A DNA stretch of 64,000 nucleotides from Deltaproteobacteria bacterium. GTDB lineage: Bacteria > Myxococcota_A > Polyangia > JAAYKL01. This document shows positions 42,591-54,052 of the stretch, piece after piece (position 1 is the first letter of the stretch; each line of letters starts with the position of its first letter). The notes beneath the pieces are model-generated. The model saw only the letters and a program-made list of their open reading frames with translations, made no database searches and was not told the origin of the DNA. Made by a program: the position numbers and the translations under genes. The stretch spans positions 59,924 to 123,923 of the forward strand of contig JAUVDV010000001.1 of the NCBI GenBank assembly GCA_030595125.1. The letters are read 5' to 3'.

Positions 42591-43547
42591 TTATTCCGGA
42601 TCCTTGCAGCACCGGAAGCCGGCAAAGAGGCTGGTCCAACCGGCGGTATAACCGCACTGCAGGCGCGAATCCGGGCCCGCGCAGTTGAACGCGCCTCCGC
42701 GGATTTCCCAGGATGTTGATGTCAGGGCGATTTCCCATACGTTTCCACCGATGTCAAAGGTACCCAGGGTATTGGTGCACTGGGGAAAGTCACCCGTCGG
42801 GAGGATCTCGTAGCAGCCATAGGTATAGCCGCAGTTGTAGCTCAAGTCGCAGCTGCCCATGGGTATGCTGTGGCTCAAGCACCACTCATCGCACAGGGCG
42901 CCGACGCTGTTACAGAGGTTTTGATCGAAAGCATTGCCGAATACATACACGAAATCGCTCTCGCCGGAGCACGCCTCGAACCATTCCTCGGATTGGCAGA
43001 GCCGTTTGCCCGCCGCAGCACACGCCGCCTGGAAAGTACCGACGTGGGTGGTGTTGATGGGATTGTTCCACCAGGGTTGTTTCCCCGGAACGGAGTGGGC
43101 GATGCTGGTGGCAATGCCCTGACTCGTGCTGGTGGCGTCGTCTCGTGACGCCTCGTATTTGTCGATGCAATACGATTGATAAACCCCCGGCACCGAAGCA
43201 GAAGAAACGAAGACCATATCCGACGGGCATCCTCCGTCCAGGAACGGATCCCCACCGTCCACGGATCCCGCGTCCACCTCGGCGCCGGTGCCGGTATCGG
43301 TGACGCTGCCCGTGTCCGTGCAGCCGCCCTCATCTTCGGTTTCGCTGTCCGTATCCGAATCGGAATCGGAATCCGCGTCCGTGTCGGAATCGGAATCCGT
43401 GTCCGTGTCGGAATCGGAATCCGTGTCGCCATCGGCCCCGGCGTCCATGTCCAGCGAGGCCCAGTAGTCGTAAGTGTCAGGAGAGCAGGCGATCGCAAGG
43501 ATCACCACAAAAAAGCACAGAATAGGGCAAAGGTTTTGATGAAGCAT
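42591..43547 (-). CDS. FGE-sulfatase-domain lipoprotein with Asp-Ser linker
   Basis: The 318-residue protein has a signal with VILAIAC lipobox, an (Asp-Ser/Thr)n linker of about 35 residues, and a formylglycine-generating-enzyme-like (SUMF1) domain: MVFVSSASVPGVYQSYCIDK, ACAAAGKRLCQSEEWFEAC, GTFDIGGNVWEIAL and FAGFRCCKDPE. In myxobacteria this domain is common on secreted proteins and often binds copper or works as a non-enzymatic fold. It diverges from a second FGE-like lipoprotein at 43616. Confidence 0.8.
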   Translation of the reverse strand: MLHQNLCPILCFFVVILAIACSPDTYDYWASLDMDAGADGDTDSDSDTDTDSDSDTDADSDSDSDTDSETEDEGGCTDTGSVTDTGTGAEVDAGSVDGGDPFLDGGCPSDMVFVSSASVPGVYQSYCIDKYEASRDDATSTSQGIATSIAHSVPGKQPWWNNPINTTHVGTFQAACAAAGKRLCQSEEWFEACSGESDFVYVFGNAFDQNLCNSVGALCDEWCLSHSIPMGSCDLSYNCGYTYGCYEILPTGDFPQCTNTLGTFDIGGNVWEIALTSTSWEIRGGAFNCAGPDSRLQCGYTAGWTSLFAGFRCCKDPE

Positions 43548-43615
43548 CTCATCACTATGATAACCGCGAACAATGTAAAATGGAGAAAAAATAATAGGCG
43601 TTATGATATAGAGCC

Positions 43616-44950
43616 ATGATGTGCGTTCGGGTCACTTTTCTGGCTTTCGTGGCTGTAATTTCTTTCGGTTGTGACGAACCGGAAGAGATTTCCGTAAGAG
43701 TGGATGCGGGGCCGGGTTTGAAAGAACCTGACGCATCGGCGATTTTGGCACCGCTTTCCAACCCTTCAAAACCCCAGGATGATCCCGACGGGGTTGTGAA
43801 AATGCTGGACACTGCCCGGCCGCCGTCCAACAAGAAGAGCGAGCCCATGCTCGAGCGACCATCGTTCCCGATGCCCGCCGCCGGCACTTCTATCAAAATC
43901 CCGGGTGGAACCCTGTCACGGGGCAGCGCGCCGAATGATCCGCTGAGAGATCAATATGCTGAGAACGACAATGTCCCCACCACCATAACGCCTTTCGAGA
44001 TCGATGCTCTTCCATTTCCCAACGATCCGGCCCTTCCATTCCTCACTGGTTTGATCCGTGCAGATGCGGAAGCTAAATGCGCCGAGCAGGGAAAGAGATT
44101 GTGTACGGAGGTGGAGTGGGAGTGGGCTTGTCGAGGTGATGACGGTTGTCGTTATCCCGGCGGAAACAAATACCACGATTCGGAATATGCCTCGTCAGAT
44201 CCGATCTCGCCGCCATCGCCATTCGGTGTTTTTGCCATGGGAAGGGTCCTGGAGTGGACCGCGAGTCGATGGGGCTCGGACGCGGATCAAGTAGAGCGGA
44301 GTGCGGTGCGCGGATATTCAAAGGGAGAGCTTTCTGCGGGCAAGCTTCTGTCGGAGCGAAATGGAAGGCGCTGCGCCAAGCGCTGGCATCGCATGCCCGA
44401 AACCTCGGCGGCAAACCTGAGCTTCAGGTGCTGCAGCGGGAAGGTTAACGAAGGCGTTTGCTTCATAGAGGGAACCCGACCCGCCGTAAGCATCTACAAC
44501 AACATGAAGCCCGACAAATTCGCTGAAGTCATCAAGAGTATCCCCGAGATCTCAATGATCCACGACAACCCTCACATGTTCAGCGACGCGGATGTGAGAG
44601 CAGTTCTGGCCCGGCGAACCAGCGACCGCAAGGAGCTGGCGCGGCAGGGGATACATTTTCGCTGGAAGCCGTTGCGCTGGATTCCGCGACAGGGGATGGA
44701 GCTATGGGTTGCCGTCGGACGTTCCAACCGCCACTCGTTCGTGGTCGCCTTTCACGAGATAGAGGACAACGAAAAATACGTGTATGCGTCTAGCGTAATC
44801 CTGTGGAATCAACCGATACCACTCGCCCTGGTATACCGAGAGGGTCACAGAGATCAGCTCTTCTGGGCGCCCTGCTGGGGGTGTCGCGATGGGGGCACCG
44901 TCGAATTTGATGACAAGAAGAACGAGATCATAATCACGTACAAATGGTAG
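43616..44950 (+). CDS. FGE-sulfatase-like lipoprotein with C-terminal extension
   Basis: The 444-residue protein has a lipobox (VISFGC) and an FGE-like region (SIKIPGGTLSRGSAPNDPLR, then AKCAEQGKRLCTEVEWEWAC, GRVLEWTASRWG and LSFRCCSG). Compared with the 42591 protein it lacks the Asp-Ser linker. It carries an extra C-terminal region of about 150 residues beginning after residue 290 (SIYNNMKPDKFAEVIKSIPE) and ending EIIITYKW. This extension is not recognised. The genes are divergent with a 68-base gap, so a shared regulatory region is likely. Confidence 0.7.
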   Translation: MMCVRVTFLAFVAVISFGCDEPEEISVRVDAGPGLKEPDASAILAPLSNPSKPQDDPDGVVKMLDTARPPSNKKSEPMLERPSFPMPAAGTSIKIPGGTLSRGSAPNDPLRDQYAENDNVPTTITPFEIDALPFPNDPALPFLTGLIRADAEAKCAEQGKRLCTEVEWEWACRGDDGCRYPGGNKYHDSEYASSDPISPPSPFGVFAMGRVLEWTASRWGSDADQVERSAVRGYSKGELSAGKLLSERNGRRCAKRWHRMPETSAANLSFRCCSGKVNEGVCFIEGTRPAVSIYNNMKPDKFAEVIKSIPEISMIHDNPHMFSDADVRAVLARRTSDRKELARQGIHFRWKPLRWIPRQGMELWVAVGRSNRHSFVVAFHEIEDNEKYVYASSVILWNQPIPLALVYREGHRDQLFWAPCWGCRDGGTVEFDDKKNEIIITYKW

Positions 44951-44995
44951 CGTCCCGCAAGACTGAAATAAAAGGAAACTATGGAGGGGGGGTTG

Positions 44996-45175
44996 CTAGC
45001 GAAGCTCGGCGAGGCGCCGATCGAGATCGTTGAGGCGTGCCACGAACTGACGGGTCCGTTGTGCTGCCCTGCGTTTTCTGAGATGATCGAGTATTCCGTC
45101 GTCCTTCATTTCAGATTCCTCACCCAGGAATAACCGTTTTTGAAAATCAGAGACGATGTTGTTCAACCAGTTCAT
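44996..45175 (-). CDS. Hypothetical small basic protein
   Basis: A 59-residue protein that starts at ATG 45175 with GGAGG about 7 bases upstream; the longer in-frame start at 45229 is less likely. It has MNWLNNIVSDFQKRLFLGEE, then a Lys/Arg-rich helical C-terminus (LRKRRAAQRTRQFVARLNDL). It is probably cytoplasmic and helical. Family not recognised. Confidence 0.5.
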   Translation of the reverse strand: MNWLNNIVSDFQKRLFLGEESEMKDDGILDHLRKRRAAQRTRQFVARLNDLDRRLAELR

Positions 45176-45527
45176 GCGAACCTCCTTGCCCCACCCTGGA
45201 TACGTGCAAATGTCTTGCCAAATTGCCACAATTCACTGATTGTCGTTTGTTTTCCTATATTTAAGTGGGGATATCCGGATTGTCGAAAAGGGGGTAGCGC
45301 GAAGCTGATCACCCGGTTTTGCAGCATAATCAGGCTAATCCAGTGTCGCCAGGCCAGTCAAATGCAATAGTTTCGGGCAGATAAGTTGGTGCGATTTGTT
45401 TTTCGCACCATATTGGCTCCGATCCTGCGAAAGTAGCGAAAACAATTTGGCGGTTTTCCTATAGTGGCTGTGTGGACTATAATTCGATGCCACTTGAGGT
45501 CGTGCAAATTCAAGGAGGAGGATCGGG
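45176..45527. other. Intergenic region with inverted repeat and promoter-like -10
   Basis: This 352-base gap lies between two divergent genes. It contains an 8-bp perfect inverted repeat (TGGTGCGA ... TCGCACCA, 45387-45410) and a TATAAT at 45478-45483 facing the lipoprotein gene, 44 bases before its ATG. No open reading frame or RNA gene was recognised in it. Confidence 0.5.
45387..45410 (+). promoter_or_regulatory. 8-bp perfect inverted repeat
   Basis: TGGTGCGA, an 8-base loop (TTTGTTTT) and TCGCACCA. It could be a hairpin or a dimer-binding operator. It lies 68 bases before the -10 element of the lipoprotein gene. No U-tract follows the hairpin on the plus strand, but the loop is T-rich. 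Confidence 0.45.
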
Positions 45528-46415
45528 ATGAAGATTTCCATTGGATACATGCTTATGTCGTTGTTTGTTTTTGTGTTTGCCGCAGGCTGCGGAGGCGCGT
45601 CCCCGGGCTCGGCAATAAATGACTCGAGTTCCGTGCGTGGCGACGCGGTGGAGTTGTGGGCCACTTCGGGCGGTGAAGAGTTGTCCATCTACAGGGTGGA
45701 AGGACGCAACTACCTCCTGGGGAGGATGGGTAACGAGTATCAAATCTGGGTAGCCAATCGCACAGAGGCGCGAATAGAAGTGGTGATCTCGGTGGACGGA
45801 CGTGATGTCATCTCTGGAAGAAGCGCTAATTACGTGGAAGACAGGGGATACGTGTTGTCGCCCGGGGAGGAGATTCGCGTGGAGGGGTTCAGGAAGAGCC
45901 TGCGGCAGGTGGCGGCGTTCGAGTTTTCGTCGGTGGAGGAATCATACGGCGCGCGGATGGGTGACGAATTGAGTGTCGGCGTCATCGGCCTTGCGGTGTT
46001 CGATGAGGAAGAGGGGGGAGACTACGACAGGCCTGTACCAATAGCATCCGGAGATGACCCTCGCGACTACGAGGAGTCGGAGATGCCCTCTGGCCGTCCG
46101 GCGGCCTCGCCACATGGAAAGAGCGTGGCCATGCAGCCGATGGACGATCAGTCATCCCCGGGGTTGGGTACGAAATACGGAGACGAGAAAAGCTCGCAGG
46201 CTGAGATCGTTCCCTTCAGGCGTCGGGATCCGGACAGGCCCATGGGTTTGATGGCTCTGTACTACGATGATCGCGAAGGGCTGGAGCGAATGGGCGTGGT
46301 CTTCCCCGAGGATCCTCCCGTGGATGATTTCTGTTCCGGACCCAATCCCTTTCCCGGTGTGGAGTGCGATAGTACATACGCCCCGCCGCCGCCGCCCCTG
46401 AAACAAGGTCGGTAA
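45528..46415 (+). CDS. Hypothetical lipoprotein
   Basis: The 295-residue protein has a lipobox (VFVFAAGC) and a domain (RTEARIEVVISVDGRDVISG, then GYVLSPGEEIRVEGFRKSLR and MGDELSVGVIGLAVFDEEE) seen in some secreted proteobacterial proteins. A low-complexity Pro/Ser/Gly-rich C-terminus ends in YAPPPPPLKQGR. AAGGAGGAGG lies just upstream of the ATG, and a TATAAT at 45478-45483 suits the transcription start. Function unknown. A nucleoside kinase gene begins 5 bases after its stop. Confidence 0.65.
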   Translation: MKISIGYMLMSLFVFVFAAGCGGASPGSAINDSSSVRGDAVELWATSGGEELSIYRVEGRNYLLGRMGNEYQIWVANRTEARIEVVISVDGRDVISGRSANYVEDRGYVLSPGEEIRVEGFRKSLRQVAAFEFSSVEESYGARMGDELSVGVIGLAVFDEEEGGDYDRPVPIASGDDPRDYEESEMPSGRPAASPHGKSVAMQPMDDQSSPGLGTKYGDEKSSQAEIVPFRRRDPDRPMGLMALYYDDREGLERMGVVFPEDPPVDDFCSGPNPFPGVECDSTYAPPPPPLKQGR

Positions 46416-46419
46416 AATT

Positions 46420-48114
46420 TTGTCGCGAAAAAAGGATGAAAACCGCGCCAGTATGATCGGTGACCCCGCAAAGATCGAGTACCGGGGCAAGACGCTGGAC
46501 GTGGACAGGGGAACGACGGTCGAACAACTCATGAAGATCCATCCCCACGAGGGAGATGATCAGATCGTCGCAGCTGTGATCAACAACCGCGTCGTGTCGC
46601 TATCCGCCCAGATCCTCAGATCCGGCACGGTTGAGCCGGTGTCGGTCAAGTCCCACTTCGGTGCTCGCATCTACCGGCGTCATGTGACGATGATGCTATA
46701 CGAAGTGTTTCATCGTTTGTTTCCGAAGGCGCATATATTCGTGGGGCAGGCCATCTCCGAGGGTTATTACTTCGAAGTGACCGGGGTCGAGGTAGACGAC
46801 AAGTTTCTGAGTGAGATTACTCGAGAGATGAAGGTTCTTGTCGCAAAAAAGGATCCGTTCGTCTTCTACAGAACCCCGGTCGAGGAAGCTCGGCGCCTGT
46901 TCGCGCGGAAGGGAGAGTCGGTGAAGAGGTTGGTTCTGGATAGGTGGCAGTCCTCTCACGTGGGAATCATGAGCCTCGGGAAAACGGTGGATTTCTGCCT
47001 CGGACCGGTGGCTCCCCATACCGGGTATTTCGGTGAATTCGAGTTGTTTCAGCTGGGTGACGATTTCGTCCTCCAGTTTCCAAACATGTTGCGCCCGGAC
47101 ATTGTGAGAAACGAGGGTCCCCAGACCAAGCTCTACCAGACCCACAAGGAGGCCAGGGAGTGGAGCCGGCGGCTCGGCGTGGCCCACGTGGCCGATCTGA
47201 ACAACGCATGCATCGACGGGAGCATCCGCGAGATCATCAAGGTGGTGGAGGGATTGCACGAGAAGCGCATCTCCGACATCGCAGATCTGATCGTCACGAA
47301 CCGGGACCGCAAGTTGGTGTTCGTGTCCGGGCCTTCGTCGGCGGGAAAGACCACCTTCGCCAAGCGGATCTCCATTCAACTAAAGGTGGCGGGGATCCGC
47401 CCCACGGCGTTGTCCCTCGACAACTATTATGTCGATCGCCATCAGACGCCCAGGGACGATTCGGGGGAGTTCGATTTCGAGGCGCTCGAGGCCATCGATC
47501 TCGAGAGGTTCAACAGGGACCTTCGCAGCATCCTTGATGGCCAGGAGGTGCTCACGCCGGTCTACAACTTCCAGAGCGGAAAGCGGGCGCACGAGGACAA
47601 GTGGATCCCCATAAAGCTCCACGACGACGAGGTATTGATCATCGAGGGTATTCACGGACTGAATGATGCCCTCGCACCTGCCATTCCGGCATCGGAGAAG
47701 TTCCGAATCTACATCAACGCGCTCAACCCTCTGGCCATAGACGAGCACAACAGACTACACACCTCCGACACCAGGCTCATCCGAAGGCTCGTTCGAGATC
47801 GCCATTATCGTGGATACTCTGCCGCGCAGACCATCAAGATCTGGCAGTCAGTGCGCAGGGGAGAGAGACGACATATCTTCCCGTTCCAGGAGTCGGCGGA
47901 TGTCATCTTCGACACTTCGTTGATCTACGAGTTCTCGGTGCTCAAGATTTTCGCGGAACGCTATCTCCTGGAAGTTCCCCGTACGAGCCCTTCGTTTGCG
48001 GAAGCCTACAGGCTGAGGGAATTTCTCTCGATGTTCATACCGGTCATGCCCGGAGATGTGCCGCAGACTTCATTAATGCGTGAGTTCATCGGAGGATCCA
48101 GCTTCTCGTATTAA
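46420..48114 (+). CDS. Nucleoside (uridine-type) kinase with N-terminal TGS-like domain
   Basis: The 564-residue protein has an N-terminal region like TGS/ThrRS-N (IEYRGKTLDVDRGTTVEQLM ... LYEVFHRLFPKAHIFVGQAI), a middle domain, then a uridine-kinase-like P-loop domain at about residues 295-510: VSGPSSAGKTTFAKR (Walker A), LSLDNYYVDRHQTPRDDSGE and LIIEGIHGLNDALAP. It probably phosphorylates a nucleoside; some members of this family are annotated as uridine kinases. The start is uncertain (TTG 46420, ATG 46453). Confidence 0.85.
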   Translation: MSRKKDENRASMIGDPAKIEYRGKTLDVDRGTTVEQLMKIHPHEGDDQIVAAVINNRVVSLSAQILRSGTVEPVSVKSHFGARIYRRHVTMMLYEVFHRLFPKAHIFVGQAISEGYYFEVTGVEVDDKFLSEITREMKVLVAKKDPFVFYRTPVEEARRLFARKGESVKRLVLDRWQSSHVGIMSLGKTVDFCLGPVAPHTGYFGEFELFQLGDDFVLQFPNMLRPDIVRNEGPQTKLYQTHKEAREWSRRLGVAHVADLNNACIDGSIREIIKVVEGLHEKRISDIADLIVTNRDRKLVFVSGPSSAGKTTFAKRISIQLKVAGIRPTALSLDNYYVDRHQTPRDDSGEFDFEALEAIDLERFNRDLRSILDGQEVLTPVYNFQSGKRAHEDKWIPIKLHDDEVLIIEGIHGLNDALAPAIPASEKFRIYINALNPLAIDEHNRLHTSDTRLIRRLVRDRHYRGYSAAQTIKIWQSVRRGERRHIFPFQESADVIFDTSLIYEFSVLKIFAERYLLEVPRTSPSFAEAYRLREFLSMFIPVMPGDVPQTSLMREFIGGSSFSY

Positions 48115-48118
48115 TGCG

Positions 48119-49489
48119 TTACCAGAGGCAGATGTCGATGTCGGGCAGATAGTGACTATTGAAACCGTCGCCCACCCAGATGTAGTAGGTTGTGCTGGGT
48201 GTAACTGCGATCGATCCATTATCGTTCGGATCTCCATAAGTGGAATGACAATATTCCGATGCGCCTGCGGGATTGCAGGGTGATCCAGTGATTTCTATTG
48301 CCAGATAGCCGTTGCCGGAAGAAGTGCTGTAGTTGGATACGGAAGCGTCGAAGTTGAGCTGGGTCTGAGATGATCCGGTTGTGTACTCGATCACCATGTC
48401 CCCTCCGGTACCCCCTCCATCGCAAGTAAACGAGTGATCAGTCGTGGTATTCAGATTGTCCGCTAGCCACCACCAGCAATCCTCTCCCAGGGTGTCCACG
48501 TAGTGGTTGGAAGAGGTGACATCGGCCGGAGATGAACAATCGTCTCCGGTGAAAACCGTGACCAGGAATTCGGCGGAGGAGAAATCGTTACTGCCTGTCT
48601 CGGCGATGGCCTTCATGTAAAACACGTCCCCCACAGTTGGATGGTAGAAGAAGGAATCGGCGCTGCTTGTAGTGTTGTGACAGAATAACTCCGTGCCCAC
48701 CGCCGGATCGCAGTCTCCAAGGAAAATCTCATAGTTTCTCCACAGATCGGTGCCGTCCGTGACATTCACGTTGCTCCACGAGAACTCCAGCGGATCATCT
48801 GTCGTGGCGGTATAGGAGGCGATGATATCGGCGCCGTTCTCCGTCCAGCAGGAGCCGGAGCCGGAGTTGGTGGTATCCCCCGTCGGTAGCGTCGGCGGGG
48901 AAGCGACAACTCCCGCAGTCAGTGTTCCGAACTCCGTGCAGCTGGTCCAATCGTATGGCGTTATCCAGAAATGAACGTTGTTGTCCCCGGATATGGAGGC
49001 TCCGCAGGTGTCCTCCACTCCAGGAGAGATGGTGATGGTGTACTCGTCTCCTGCATAGACTCCCGAGAAATCAATGGTGTAGGTGCTGCCATCCACGCTG
49101 GTGATGCTGTCCATGGTTCCGCCTCCGATGTCTTGAGTCCAGGTGACATTGGTGGTGTTCACATTGAACACATCCTCACTGAAGGTCAGAGAGTACGTGC
49201 CGGATGTGGTTGGCGGAGGGAAAGTCCAGTCAGTTGAAGTGACTGTGGGATCACCGGCAACCGGATCGATGCACGAGCCGGTGTCTGTATCGGTGTCTGT
49301 ATCGGAGTCTGTATCGGAGTCTGTATCGGAATCCGTATCAGAGTCTGTATCAGAGTCTGTATCGGTGTCTGTATCAGTGTCCGCATCGGTGTCTGCGCTT
49401 GCGAAAGGAGCCGCTTCGTTGGCGCAGCCGGGTTGAGCCAGCGCCGCAGAAACGACTGCCGCCAACAGAAATGATGAAAATCGTGCCAT
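48119..49489 (-). CDS. Big_5/PPC-type lipoprotein with Asp-Thr linker
   Basis: The 456-residue protein has a signal with LAQPGC lipobox and an (Asp-Thr/Ser)n linker. Then come an SbsA-like Ig domain (SLTFSEDVFNVNTTNVTWTQ ... DEYTITISPGVEDTCG) and PPC-like beta-sandwich repeats (GTLTAGVVASPPTLPTGDTT; NHYVDTLGEDCWWWLADNLN; SNYSTSSGNGYLAIEITGSP) ending in a tail with D-I-C-L-W. It resembles other secreted proteins of this window. A TATAAT-like -10 (49560-49565, minus strand) lies upstream. Confidence 0.7.
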   Translation of the reverse strand: MARFSSFLLAAVVSAALAQPGCANEAAPFASADTDADTDTDTDTDSDTDSDTDSDTDSDTDSDTDTDTDTGSCIDPVAGDPTVTSTDWTFPPPTTSGTYSLTFSEDVFNVNTTNVTWTQDIGGGTMDSITSVDGSTYTIDFSGVYAGDEYTITISPGVEDTCGASISGDNNVHFWITPYDWTSCTEFGTLTAGVVASPPTLPTGDTTNSGSGSCWTENGADIIASYTATTDDPLEFSWSNVNVTDGTDLWRNYEIFLGDCDPAVGTELFCHNTTSSADSFFYHPTVGDVFYMKAIAETGSNDFSSAEFLVTVFTGDDCSSPADVTSSNHYVDTLGEDCWWWLADNLNTTTDHSFTCDGGGTGGDMVIEYTTGSSQTQLNFDASVSNYSTSSGNGYLAIEITGSPCNPAGASEYCHSTYGDPNDNGSIAVTPSTTYYIWVGDGFNSHYLPDIDICLW

Positions 49490-49559
49490 TGCAGGATCTT
49501 TCCTTTGTTTTGGGACCGACGCGAATGCCGCGAAAGTCTACTTGTTGTTGCGCAGACGA

Positions 49560-49565
49560 ATTATA
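49560..49565 (-). promoter_or_regulatory. -10 element of the 48119 lipoprotein gene
   Basis: On the minus strand this reads TATAAT, about 70 bases before the ATG at 49489. A good -35 was not found. Confidence 0.4.
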
Positions 49566-49715
49566 CCACGTGCGGTGAAAGCAGTTACATATTCTCTGTC
49601 ATGGTCCGGGATCCTCGGTCCATGAAGGTGGTGATTTGGTATTGAGGTCTTGTGTATGGGCACCAGGTTCTAAAAGAAAACTATGCGTATGAGAAACAGT
49701 TGCTCAAGCAGCAGG

Positions 49716-49855
49716 TTATTTCATCAGGTTCGAGGGCTGAACCGGTAGGGGTGGCGGCGGCAACGGAAGCGTTTTTCGCTTCAGCGACGTGCCTTTTTTC
49801 TTTGGGGCAGCTTTTTTCTTGGCGGCCGGTTTTTTCTTGGCCGTCGCCTTCTTGA
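49716..49855 (-). pseudogene. Out-of-frame 3' part of the histone H1-like gene
   Basis: If one A is added to the A10 run at 49865-49874, reading continues in a new frame as KVVKKATAKKKPAAKKKAAP, then KKKGTSLKRKTLP and a Pro-rich end, stopping at TAA 49716-49718. The same Lys/Ala repeat pattern resumes after the shift, so this is a genuine coding tail that has been separated by a homopolymer change. Confidence 0.7.
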
Positions 49856-50137
49856 CTACCTTAATTTTTTTTTTACGACCTTTTTCTTGGCCGGTTTTTT
49901 CTTGGCGGCGACCTTTTTCTTTACGACCTTCTTCTTGGCCGGTTTTTTCTTGGCAGCGACCTTCTTCTTCACGACTTTTTTCTTGGCCGGTTTTTTCTTG
50001 GCGGCGACCTTCTTTTTCGCGACCTTCTTCTTGGCGGCGGGCTTCTTCTTGGCGGCGGTCTTCTTCTTGACTACCTTCTTCTTGGCGGCCGGTTTTTTCT
50101 TGGCAACGGGTTTCTTTGCTTTTTTAGCGATAGCCAT
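49856..50137 (-). CDS. Histone H1-like Lys/Ala-rich DNA-binding protein, frameshifted
   Basis: The start is ATG 50137 with GGAGG 7 bases upstream; the frame to 50212 is spurious. The 93-residue in-frame product consists almost only of KKPAAKKKVVKK-type repeats, like the C-terminal domains of histone H1 and of bacterial H1-like proteins. It should bind DNA and compact the nucleoid. The frame stops just after an A10 run, and the same repeat pattern continues in another frame to 49716, so full length would be about 140 residues. It lies upstream of gyrB on the opposite strand. Confidence 0.75.
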   Translation of the reverse strand: MAIAKKAKKPVAKKKPAAKKKVVKKKTAAKKKPAAKKKVAKKKVAAKKKPAKKKVVKKKVAAKKKPAKKKVVKKKVAAKKKPAKKKVVKKKLR

Positions 50138-50569
50138 TTGGATCCTCCCTGGTGGCTGACTTTGATTTGGATTATCAAGCCATACCCGACCGATGTCAAC
50201 ATAAATAATCAAAATTTAGATATAACTTAGGTGTCTATTAGATGATGTTACCGCTAATTGACGCATAGTTACCGGTCAATATTCGAAAATCCCCTTTGTT
50301 TACAAGAAGATACATCTACATCAAAAATCAAGGTAGAAATTGCAAACCCAGGTCATGATTCACTTTTTTCCCCAAACAGATGCGGAATGACCTGATACGG
50401 AGGAAACTCGCCACATCTGACCGGTTATCCATATCGGGAGGATTGCCCGACTTGCCCACAAATAATGAAAACGAGTCCAGGAGATTTTGACGAGATTTAG
50501 CTGCACATGCGGTCATGCTTGCCGACCCCCTCCCCATGGGAAGGAATAGGCTTATTTGATGTAATGTCA

Positions 50570-53087
<2,518 letters not shown>

Positions 53088-53128
53088 AGTCGGCCGCCAT
53101 CATCATCGGGACCACCGATCACCAAATG

Positions 53129-54052
53129 CTATTCGTTGGCGGCGACAGGACGGCGTTCCATACGCGTCACATACATGCCGCAATTGGAACCTATTTCGTT
53201 CTCGTCGAGCTCGCCGATGCTCAGGATCGTGTCGTAGCCGAGTCGTTCGAAGCGCTCCGCTATTGATCGGTTGAGATCCTCATCGGCCGGATCTATGAGG
53301 CCGGTCAGATCATTCCTTTGCGAGGCGAATGTGGGGTTGATGGGCGTCAACTTGACAGCGAAGCGCTGTGGTGAAAACAGCGGCGCGAGCACCTGCGGAT
53401 CGAGCTGAAACCCGACCGCCGGCGCGAAATTGAGGGTAATCTTGCGATCCCCTTCCTCGAAGAAGCGGTCTCCAAAAGAAGCCATTTTTTTTAAATCCCA
53501 GGTCTTGATTGGAATCAACTTTCTCCTGGCGGCTTCGTCGGTGGAGTGAATCGAGAATTGCATCTGAAACCTTCCGCCGCCGTACAGCTCGTGCTTGATC
53601 TGAGCGAGTTCCTCCATGAAGTCGTCCCGGCCAAACGGCGCCACGGTAGAGAAGCAGGGCAGAAGGCCGGGCAGATCCAATAGCCCGGGAAGCTTCCGAA
53701 GAACGGTGATCATGTGGTCGTTGAGAGCGGGATCCCCCATCCGCGCGAACTGGACCTTGAGCTTGGGCACCGGGCATCTGCCGTCTCGGTACCGGCGGCG
53801 GACCAGATACTCCACCTGGGCCAAGATCTCCTCCGAGGTGAGTGTTCCGCGATAATCCCCGCCCGCGTCGCAGATGGGACAACCCACAGGGCAGCCCTTG
53901 AGCGTGGAGACGATAAGCACCCACTTTTCATCTCTGCTGTGTGGAGGCTGAATAGACTCGACGAACTCTATCGGGGAGCCGTCCGCTGTCCGCGCCACGA
54001 ATACCCTGGCCAGATCGTCGTTCCCCGCAGTGTAAACCATCTCGAGCGTCAA
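53129..54052 (-). CDS. RlmN-like radical SAM protein
   Basis: The 307-residue protein has the cluster motif CPVGCPIC (C-x3-C-x2-C) in WVLIVSTLKGCPVGCPICDA, MGDPALNDHMITVLRKL (compare G-E-P in RlmN), QFSIHSTDEAARRKLIPIK and a late Cys in IGSNCGMYV, at the position of the methylated Cys of RlmN. It lacks the N-terminal HhH domain of RlmN, which makes rRNA specificity doubtful. The ATG overlaps the stop of the FAD reductase gene by 4 bases. Confidence 0.75.
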   Translation of the reverse strand: MTLEMVYTAGNDDLARVFVARTADGSPIEFVESIQPPHSRDEKWVLIVSTLKGCPVGCPICDAGGDYRGTLTSEEILAQVEYLVRRRYRDGRCPVPKLKVQFARMGDPALNDHMITVLRKLPGLLDLPGLLPCFSTVAPFGRDDFMEELAQIKHELYGGGRFQMQFSIHSTDEAARRKLIPIKTWDLKKMASFGDRFFEEGDRKITLNFAPAVGFQLDPQVLAPLFSPQRFAVKLTPINPTFASQRNDLTGLIDPADEDLNRSIAERFERLGYDTILSIGELDENEIGSNCGMYVTRMERRPVAANE

